Shown in pieces: positions 58,384 to 64,000 of a stretch of 64,000 nucleotides of DNA (within the stretch, counting starts at the first letter, position 1; each line of letters starts with the position of its first letter). The translations under genes were made by a program, and so were the position numbers. The notes beneath the pieces were generated by a model. The model ran no database searches and was not told the DNA's origin. It saw only the letters and a program-made list of their open reading frames with translations. The DNA lies in assembly GCF_003355475.1 (NCBI RefSeq), contig NZ_CP031356.1, positions 248,001-312,000 on the forward strand, read 5' to 3'. This stretch comes from Brachybacterium saurashtrense. GTDB taxonomy: Bacteria > Actinomycetota > Actinomycetes > Actinomycetales > Dermabacteraceae.

Positions 58384-59259
58384 ATGATCTCGAGCAGGCG
58401 ATCGGGCGCGGGGAAGCGGCGCGCCACCGGCATCCGCTCCGCCGTGCCGCTGGCCACCCGTCAGCGCGCCCTGCGGGCGCTCGCCGTGGCGAGCATCGTG
58501 GGCGTCGGCGCGGTCACGGGCCTGGGAGCCGCCGGCATGGGCCCGCTCGCCGCCCTCGCCGGGGATGCCGACGGCTCCACCTCCCCGGAGACGCTCGAGC
58601 GCCCCGACGCCGGGGTGCCCAGCGACGGCGGCGGCGCCATGGCCACCCCCGCCGCGCCCACCGTCGAGGCGGACGAGGGCGCGGAGTCCGAGGAGGAGAC
58701 CGCGCCCGAGGAGTCGCCGACGCCGGAGGACTCGACCTCGGAGGGTGCGGACCCGGAGGACACGACGTCGCAGGACGCGCAGCCCGCGACCGGCGCCGAC
58801 GGCGGGAGCACGAGCACGCGCGGCGGCAGCACCGGCGGCTCGGGCGGCAGCGGCGGTGGCGGCACCAGCGGCGGGAGCACCAGCGGCGGCGGCTGGACCC
58901 CGCCCTCGGGAGGCTCCACCGCGCCGAGCGAGTCGGCCACGTCGACGCCGGACGGCGAGGACCCCTCCTCGCCGGTCGAGTCCCCGAGCGAGGAGACCAC
59001 CGACGAGCTCGGTGACGGGACCGGGGAGTCGGGCGACGGGTCCGGCGGGCCCGGCGACGGGACCCAGGGGCCCGGTGACGGGACCGACGGGTCGGGCACC
59101 CCCACGGAGGGCGGCGCCCCATCCGACCCGGAGACCACACCGTCGCAGACCACCTCGCCGGAGCCCACGTCGTCCCCGGGCGCGTCGACGGCGCCGTCGT
59201 CCCCGACGCCCACCACCTCTCCGTCGTCGGGCACGACCCAGGACGGCGCCGCGCACTGA
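58384..59259 (+). CDS. Secreted Ser/Thr/Gly/Asp-rich low-complexity protein
   Basis: A 291-residue protein with a basic N-terminus and one hydrophobic segment (ALAVASIVGVGAVTGLGAAG) that could be a signal peptide or signal anchor. The rest is almost only Ser, Thr, Gly, Glu, Asp and Pro, with SGGSGGGG, GDGTGESGDGSGGPGDG-type repeats and many short Ser/Thr clusters. It has no Cys, no defined domain and no LPXTG sorting signal at the C-terminus. It resembles a mucin-like cell-surface stalk or an O-mannosylated secreted protein. ATG 58384 is used with GAGAGGA upstream. Confidence 0.72.
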   Translation: MISSRRSGAGKRRATGIRSAVPLATRQRALRALAVASIVGVGAVTGLGAAGMGPLAALAGDADGSTSPETLERPDAGVPSDGGGAMATPAAPTVEADEGAESEEETAPEESPTPEDSTSEGADPEDTTSQDAQPATGADGGSTSTRGGSTGGSGGSGGGGTSGGSTSGGGWTPPSGGSTAPSESATSTPDGEDPSSPVESPSEETTDELGDGTGESGDGSGGPGDGTQGPGDGTDGSGTPTEGGAPSDPETTPSQTTSPEPTSSPGASTAPSSPTPTTSPSSGTTQDGAAH

Positions 59260-59319
59260 CCGGTCGTGCCCGGTGCGCGTCCTGCCGTCGAGGCGTCTCG
59301 TGGAGCGGGCGCGGAGCAC

Positions 59320-59325
59320 TAGGAT
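59320..59325 (+). promoter_or_regulatory. Candidate -10 hexamer, leaderless start
   Basis: TAGGAT, a 6-base spacer, then ATG 59332. It is a clear TAnnnT match with no ribosome site. Confidence 0.5.
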
Positions 59326-59331
59326 CTGCCC

Positions 59332-60153
59332 ATGACCTCCAGCTCCATCGCGCTCCCGTTCCGTTCCGCCGCTGCCGCGGCCGTGGTCGGCGGGCTCAGC
59401 CTCATCGAACCCCGAGCACTGGGTCCCTGGTCGCGCGCCGCCTACCGGACCGGGGTGGCCGGGGCGAGCGGACTGCTCCTCGCCGACTCCACGCGGGATC
59501 AGGACGCGATCCTCTCGCCCGGTCTGGACGGTGCTCTGCTCGGCGCCGCGACCCTGGGACTGATGGACCTCTCCGAGCACCTCGATGCGCAGATCGTCGA
59601 CGCGATGAGACGCCGCGGGATCTCCCGGCCGCGCCTGGTGCTCGCGGCGCTCGGAGCGGCCGGCACCGTCGCGATGTACGCCCTCGAGGCGCGTCGCGCC
59701 CCGCAGGATCCGGGCGTCGAGCCCGCGGACGACGACGAGGAGCGCGAGCTGCCCGCTCCGGTGCGGGAGCTCGTGGCGCTGCTGCTGGCGGCTCCGGAGG
59801 AGGGCGCGGACCTGCCCGGAGCCCCGGCGCTGCGCGCCCAGCTGTCGCGGGCCCGCGACCACGGGCCTGCCGAGCAGACGGGGGAGGTGTGGTTCTCGGT
59901 GCCCGACACCTACGAGCGTGCCGTGCCCCGGTACCAGACCTGGCCCGTGCGCGGCGTCTTCACCCAGCGGGGCCACCGCCTGCAGGCCGAGCTGCAGATC
60001 GACGACGGGCAGCTGAGCATGTTCAGCATCCTCCCCGCGGACGGGGTGGAGGGGGACGCGGTGGACGCGGCGCTCGAGCACCTCGCCGGCCCGGAGTTCT
60101 CGCTGCCCGCGCCGGAGGAGATCGAGATCGTCCACGAGAACGCTGCCCCCTGA
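59332..60153 (+). CDS. Hypothetical protein, N-terminal membrane segments
   Basis: A 273-residue protein. The first 125 residues contain several hydrophobic stretches (SAAAAAVVGGLSLIE, GVAGASGLLLA, LGAATLGLMDL and LVLAALGAAGTVAMYAL) that suggest two or more membrane segments. An acidic linker (VEPADDDEERELP) follows, and the C-terminal 150 residues form a soluble domain with VWFSVPDTYERAVPRYQTWPV and HRLQAELQIDDGQLSMFSIL. I recognise no family. The start ATG 59332 has a leaderless -10. It converges on the DUF2079 gene with a strong hairpin between. Confidence 0.65.
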   Translation: MTSSSIALPFRSAAAAAVVGGLSLIEPRALGPWSRAAYRTGVAGASGLLLADSTRDQDAILSPGLDGALLGAATLGLMDLSEHLDAQIVDAMRRRGISRPRLVLAALGAAGTVAMYALEARRAPQDPGVEPADDDEERELPAPVRELVALLLAAPEEGADLPGAPALRAQLSRARDHGPAEQTGEVWFSVPDTYERAVPRYQTWPVRGVFTQRGHRLQAELQIDDGQLSMFSILPADGVEGDAVDAALEHLAGPEFSLPAPEEIEIVHENAAP

Positions 60154-60159
60154 CAGGGG

Positions 60160-60202
60160 CCCGGAGCGGCGCGCCACGGAGCTCCGCCGCGCCGCCTCCG
60201 GG
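60160..60202. terminator. Bidirectional terminator between convergent genes
   Basis: Arms 60160-60173 (CCCGGAGCGGCGCG) and 60188-60202, complementary except for one bulged base. A smaller GCCCC/GGGGC hairpin (60145-60160) lies immediately before it. Together they can end transcripts from both genes. Confidence 0.7.
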
Positions 60203-60211
60203 ACGGCGCGG

Positions 60212-61633
60212 TCACGGCCGGCAGGCCACCGTGAACCCGCCGTCCTCGCTCACCGTGCGGAACGTCGTCCCCCAGGTCTCCTCGGCCCAGAGGCGCGGAT
60301 CCTCCGGAGGGGTCCCGCCCCAGGAGAAGGCGTAGCGGTCCACCAGCACGCAGTCCGGCACCCGCCGGTTCGGGCCGTGCAGCCACTGCACGTCATGGTC
60401 CGGGACCGCCTGGGCCATGAGGGTGATGTCGGTGGCGAGCACCGCCCCGTCGGGCACCGCGGCGAGCGCCGTGGCGGCCGGTCCCGCCCGCCAGGTGGGC
60501 TCCCAGGTGTGCGGGCGCAGCAGCGCGGCCAGCGGCATCGTCGGCCCCAGCGCGAGCGTCACCGCGGCGGCGAGGGCCAACGCCGTGGCCCGCACCCGGC
60601 GGCCGGGGCGCGGCGCGTCCGTACGCAGCCAGGCCGTGGCCCGGCCGCTGCGCCGGTCCCCGAGCGCGTCCAGCAGGGCGGCCGTCGCGATCGGCATCAG
60701 CACCGCCCCGTAGTGCCACTGCCAGCCCCAGTAGAACTCCACCGTGCCCGTGAACCGCCACGCCAGCGTGGGCAGCATGAGCGCGATCAGCGGCGAGCGG
60801 GCGCCGATCAGCCCGGCGGCGAGCAGCAGCATCAGCACCGTCAGCCACTTCACCGGCGGCCACAGCACCTCCAGCGGCGAGCCGAGGTTGTCAGTGTAGT
60901 CGTACTGCGAGGCCGTGTTCAGCAGCGGCAGGATGACCGCCGTGGAGAGCACCAGCCACACGCCGCCCCACAGCGCCAGCGCCCCGCCCAGCAGCCGGTG
61001 CGCACGCCGCCGGTGGTGGCGCAGCACGATCAGCACCCCCAGCAGCGCGACCGTGGCCCCCAGATCCTCCTTCACCAGCACCAGCGGCGCCGCCCAGAGC
61101 ACCGAGACCGTCACCCGGCCGCGCAGCAGCGCCGTGAGCGAGAGCGCCAGCAGCGGCACCGCGAACGCGATCTCGTGGAACTGCGCCGCCGCCGCGGCCT
61201 GCAGGCCGAAGGAGAACACGTACCCGGCGCCGGCGAGCGTGCCGAGCCCCGGCCCCAGGCGGTCGATCGCCAGGCGCGTGAGCGGGATCGCGGAGACGCC
61301 GAACAGCAGCGCCTGGGTCCACAGCAGCGCCTCCCCGGAGGGCCACACCCACCACACCGGCGCCAGCAGCACCAGCAGCGGATGGAAGTGATCCCCCAGC
61401 AGGTTCACCGCATCGCCCTTGATCGGCACGATCGGTGCCCGCAGCTCCCCGTACGCCCGGGCCAGCTGGGTGAAGATCCCCAGGTCCCAGGAGCTCGTGA
61501 CGAGGGTGCGGAACTGCCGTGTGCCCAGCATCCCGTAGGCGAGGGTCGCGGCCAGGGCGAGCAGCAGGGGCACCGCCGTCCGCGCGCGCGAGGGGCCGCC
61601 CCCGGGCGCGGCGGGGTCCTGCGAGCTGTCCAT
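60212..61633 (-). CDS. DUF2079 membrane protein (GT-C glycosyltransferase-like)
   Basis: A 473-residue membrane protein with about 10-11 transmembrane segments. The early YGMLGTRQFRTLVTSSWDLG contains the conserved Trp-Asp-Leu-Gly motif of DUF2079, and LGDHFHPLL a conserved Asp-His pair, with EIAFAVPLLALSLTAL following. DUF2079 is related to the GT-C-type glycosyltransferases that use lipid-linked sugars. The C-terminal part (WLHGPNRRVPDCVLVDRYAFSW, quoted in part) is extracytoplasmic. ATG 61633 is the likely start, with TACCCT only 5 bases upstream (possible leaderless). The open frame to 61798 is not supported. Confidence 0.85.
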   Translation of the reverse strand: MDSSQDPAAPGGGPSRARTAVPLLLALAATLAYGMLGTRQFRTLVTSSWDLGIFTQLARAYGELRAPIVPIKGDAVNLLGDHFHPLLVLLAPVWWVWPSGEALLWTQALLFGVSAIPLTRLAIDRLGPGLGTLAGAGYVFSFGLQAAAAAQFHEIAFAVPLLALSLTALLRGRVTVSVLWAAPLVLVKEDLGATVALLGVLIVLRHHRRRAHRLLGGALALWGGVWLVLSTAVILPLLNTASQYDYTDNLGSPLEVLWPPVKWLTVLMLLLAAGLIGARSPLIALMLPTLAWRFTGTVEFYWGWQWHYGAVLMPIATAALLDALGDRRSGRATAWLRTDAPRPGRRVRATALALAAAVTLALGPTMPLAALLRPHTWEPTWRAGPAATALAAVPDGAVLATDITLMAQAVPDHDVQWLHGPNRRVPDCVLVDRYAFSWGGTPPEDPRLWAEETWGTTFRTVSEDGGFTVACRP

Positions 61634-61638
61634 ACCTG

Positions 61639-61644
61639 AGGGTA
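61639..61644 (-). promoter_or_regulatory. Candidate -10 hexamer, leaderless start
   Basis: TACCCT on the minus strand, a 5-base spacer, then ATG 61633. It is slightly shorter than the usual 6-base distance. Confidence 0.35.
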
Positions 61645-61792
61645 ACGGTCTCGCAACGGTCGGTCCTCGAGTCGTCGTTCCGCCCACGGACAGGGTGGAC
61701 TCGTGATGAACTCCACAGCGGTGTGCACCGGTTGAGTCCGGGCGCGACGCTGCGCAGCTCACCACCCATCCCACCCTCGGAGGAATGCACCC

Positions 61793-64000
61793 ATGCACTT
61801 CAACCGTTCAGAACTCCCCAGACCCCGCGGCGCGCTCGCGGCCGGTGCGGGCGCCGCTCTCGTGGCCGGTCTGCTGGCCGGCTCGCCCGCGCTCGCCGAC
61901 GGTCAGGACTACGAGTCCCTCGGCTCCGCCTCGGACCTCGGCGTCGACGTCCCCACGCCCGACGAGGCCCTGGACGCGGCCGAGGCCGCGATCCCGGGCC
62001 GCTGGCTGGTCGAGGTCGAGGGCGCTCCCGTCCAGCGCGGCGGCAGCGCGAACGCCAACTCCCGCGCCCAGGAGCGCGTGCAGCAGCGTGCCGCCTCCGC
62101 GGAGATCTCCCTGGACGTCGAGGAGAGCTTCGTCGCGGGCTGGAACGGCATGTCGGTCTCGATGGACGACGCCGACGTCGCCAAGCTCCGCGGGGTCTCC
62201 GGCGTCACCGCCGTGTACCCGGTGCTCGAGGTCGATCTGCCCGAGCCCGTCTATGCCTCCCCGGAGGACGTCTACGGCAACGCCATGACCGGCGTGGACC
62301 AGGTGCAGGAGGTGGACGGCCTCACCGGCGAGGGCGTCACCGTGGGCGTGATCGACTCCGGCATCGACTACAACCACCCCGACTTCGGCGGCTCCGGCAC
62401 CGAGGACGAAACCGCCGACTTCCCCGGCGACCGCGTGGTGGGCGGCTACGACTTCGTGGGCGACGACTACGACGCCGGCAGCGGCACCTCCCCGAAGCCC
62501 GACGAGTACCCGGACGACTGCGGCGGGCACGGCTCGCACGTGGCCGGCATCATCGGCGCGGACGGCGAGGTGCTGGGCGTGGCCCCCGAGGTGGACCTGA
62601 TGTCCTACCGCGTCTTCGGCTGCGACGGCTCCAGCAGCACCGACGTGATCCTCGCCGCGATGGAGCAGGCCATGGAGGACGAGGTGGACGTGGTGAACAT
62701 GTCCCTCGGCGCCAGCTTCATGACCTGGCAGGACTACCCGACCGCGCAGATGTCCGACACGATGAGCGACAACGGCATCACCATGGTGATCTCCGCCGGC
62801 AACTCCGGCCGCTCCGGCACCTTCTCCAGCGGCGCCCCCGGCGTCTCCTCCTCGGCGATCACCGTCGCCTCGGTGGACAGCACGCACATACGCTCGACCT
62901 ACGCCACCGCGGCGGGCCGGGAGATCGGCTACACCTCCGCCACCGGCGCCCCGGAGGCACCCACCTCCGGCGAGCTCACGCTGATCTCCGCCGGCGCACC
63001 GGGCACCGAGGCCGCCCAGGCCTGTGACTCCTCCGTGGTGCCGCAGGCCACCGGCGAGGGCCAGGCACTGCTCATCGAGCGCGGCGAATGCAGCTTCCAC
63101 CTCAAGGCCCTCGCGGGCCAGGAGGCCGGCTACGACGCCGTGATCATGTACAACAACGCGCCCGGCGCCCTGAACCCCACGGTCGAGGGCGACACCGAGA
63201 TCACCATCCCCGTGGTGATGGCCAGCCAGGAGGACGGTCTCGCCCTCCAGGAGGCGCTCGCCGCCGGCGAGGTGACCTGGGCCTGGCAGGAGGGTACGAT
63301 CGTGCTCGAGAACGACACCGCCGGCCTCGTCTCCGAGTTCTCCTCCTACGGCCTCACCGCCGAGCTGGAGCTCACGCCCGACGTCGCCGCTCCCGGCGGC
63401 TCGATCTGGTCCACCATCCCGCTCGAGCAGGGCGGGCACGGCGCGAAGTCCGGCACCTCGATGGCGGCGCCCCACGTCGCCGGCGCCGCGGCCCTGCTGC
63501 TGGAGTCCGCCCCGGAGCTCGAGCCCGGTGACGTGAAGACCGCGATGATGAACACCGCGGACCCGCTCACCTGGTCGCTGATCCCCGATGCGGGCTACCT
63601 CGAGCCGGTGCACCGCCAGGGCGCGGGCCTGCTCGACATGGTCGCCGCGGTGCACACCGCCACCCGGGTGGACGAGCCCTCGCTCTCCCTCGGCGAGGGC
63701 GAGGACGGACCCCGCACCGTCACGCTCACCGTCCACAACGACTCCGACGTGGAGCAGAGCTACACGGTGGGCGTGCGCCACGGCATCGCCACCGGCCACC
63801 CCACCTACAACCCGGAGTTCTACGACGCCCAGGCCACCACGGAGCTCGGCGCCGATACCGTCACCGTGCCCGCGGGCTCCAGCACGGAGCTGACCGTCAC
63901 CCTCGGCGAGGACTTCGGCGCGGACGGGATCGTCTACGGCGGCTGGATCACCCTCACCGGCGCGGAGGACGACATCGTGGTCCCCTTCGCCGGCCTCTCC
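61793..64000 (+). CDS. Secreted subtilisin-like serine protease (S8), 3' end outside window
   Basis: The first 736 residues of a subtilase that runs off the right edge. The signal peptide (hydrophobic ALAAGAGAALVAGLLAG, cleavage after SPALA at residue 35) is followed by a propeptide of I9 type (GRWLVEVEGAPVQR). The S8 catalytic domain has D188 in VGVIDSGIDYNHPD, H246 in GGHGSHVAG and S556 in SGTSMAAPHVAG, with the oxyanion Asn in SAGNSG. A protease-associated (PA) domain is inserted between the His and Ser parts (around VVPQATGEGQALLIERGECS). After the Ser, a C-terminal region with beta-sandwich features (RTVTLTVHNDSDVEQSYTVG) begins. ATG 61793 has GGAGG 9 bases upstream. Confidence 0.93.
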   Translation, partial: MHFNRSELPRPRGALAAGAGAALVAGLLAGSPALADGQDYESLGSASDLGVDVPTPDEALDAAEAAIPGRWLVEVEGAPVQRGGSANANSRAQERVQQRAASAEISLDVEESFVAGWNGMSVSMDDADVAKLRGVSGVTAVYPVLEVDLPEPVYASPEDVYGNAMTGVDQVQEVDGLTGEGVTVGVIDSGIDYNHPDFGGSGTEDETADFPGDRVVGGYDFVGDDYDAGSGTSPKPDEYPDDCGGHGSHVAGIIGADGEVLGVAPEVDLMSYRVFGCDGSSSTDVILAAMEQAMEDEVDVVNMSLGASFMTWQDYPTAQMSDTMSDNGITMVISAGNSGRSGTFSSGAPGVSSSAITVASVDSTHIRSTYATAAGREIGYTSATGAPEAPTSGELTLISAGAPGTEAAQACDSSVVPQATGEGQALLIERGECSFHLKALAGQEAGYDAVIMYNNAPGALNPTVEGDTEITIPVVMASQEDGLALQEALAAGEVTWAWQEGTIVLENDTAGLVSEFSSYGLTAELELTPDVAAPGGSIWSTIPLEQGGHGAKSGTSMAAPHVAGAAALLLESAPELEPGDVKTAMMNTADPLTWSLIPDAGYLEPVHRQGAGLLDMVAAVHTATRVDEPSLSLGEGEDGPRTVTLTVHNDSDVEQSYTVGVRHGIATGHPTYNPEFYDAQATTELGADTVTVPAGSSTELTVTLGEDFGADGIVYGGWITLTGAEDDIVVPFAGLS

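Noticed and set aside
61808..63799. 663-residue minus-strand frame over the subtilase
   Set aside because: Antisense of the protease gene. The plus-strand frame has a signal peptide and a complete Asp-His-Ser triad and stays open to the window end.

Overview
The window is high-GC DNA with almost every codon ending in G or C, many GTG starts, and gene families typical of Actinobacteria: a GroEL with a Gly-Met tail, an XPB-type helicase with its helicase-associated partner, a DUF222/HNH protein, DUF4031 and DUF2079 proteins, and an MtrB/PrrB-style sensor kinase. The overall set resembles a Micrococcales/Dermabacteraceae genome such as Brachybacterium, but that placement is inference. I see no phage, insertion sequence, CRISPR array or rRNA. 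Most of the window is chromosomal core and near-core sequence.

Layout. Bases 1-5900 hold the end of groEL, small proteins, a CPBP-like membrane protein, an EEP-family phosphodiesterase/nuclease and a divergent pair of flavin-dependent LLM oxidoreductases. Bases 5924-14392 (minus strand) hold one tightly coupled cassette: FAD-linked oxidase, PLP aminotransferase, Tat lipoprotein solute-binding protein, two peptide-type permeases, a fused double ATPase, a GNAT acetyltransferase and a possible 36-residue membrane peptide. The seven recognised genes overlap one another by 1-4 bases at stop/start. Bases 14700-20200 hold an ArsR-CDF metal-efflux pair, an acyl-CoA ligase, a rhodanese and a DEAD-box helicase with a long Gly/Arg/Gln-rich tail. 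Bases 20200-27450 hold a GH2 glycosidase, a tandem GNAT, a zinc alcohol dehydrogenase, an RNase HI-DUF4440 fusion and the DUF222/HNH protein.

Bases 27450-31755 hold an AT-richer intergenic region with an iteron-like TGTGG array, then a YtrA-type GntR regulator with two ATPase-permease pairs (five coupled genes). Bases 31780-41280 hold DUF418 and DUF4031 proteins, a two-component system, a LapA-like protein, the XPB helicase, 6-phosphogluconate dehydrogenase and a dispanin-like protein. Bases 41480-49600 hold the helicase-associated protein, a short-variable-arm tRNA with a UAA anticodon, a YggS protein, a ROK regulator divergent from an MFS exporter, a Cys/Met lyase and a BI-1 family protein. 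Bases 49680-64000 hold cardiolipin synthase, two paralogous membrane-anchored proteins of unknown function, a ThiD-like kinase without its usual Cys, an S9 peptidase, an alpha/beta-hydrolase without a normal nucleophile, a Ser/Thr/Gly-rich secreted protein, a DUF2079 membrane protein and the first 736 residues of a secreted subtilase that runs off the right edge.

Cross-cutting signals. About a dozen genes have a hexamer with A at position 2 and T at position 6 placed 5-7 bases before the start codon, the arrangement expected for leaderless transcripts. The best candidates for something undescribed are the oxidase/aminotransferase/ABC cassette, the duplicated YtrA-type transporter, the TGTGG array, the class I tRNA with a Leu(UAA) anticodon and the two paralogous anchored proteins.
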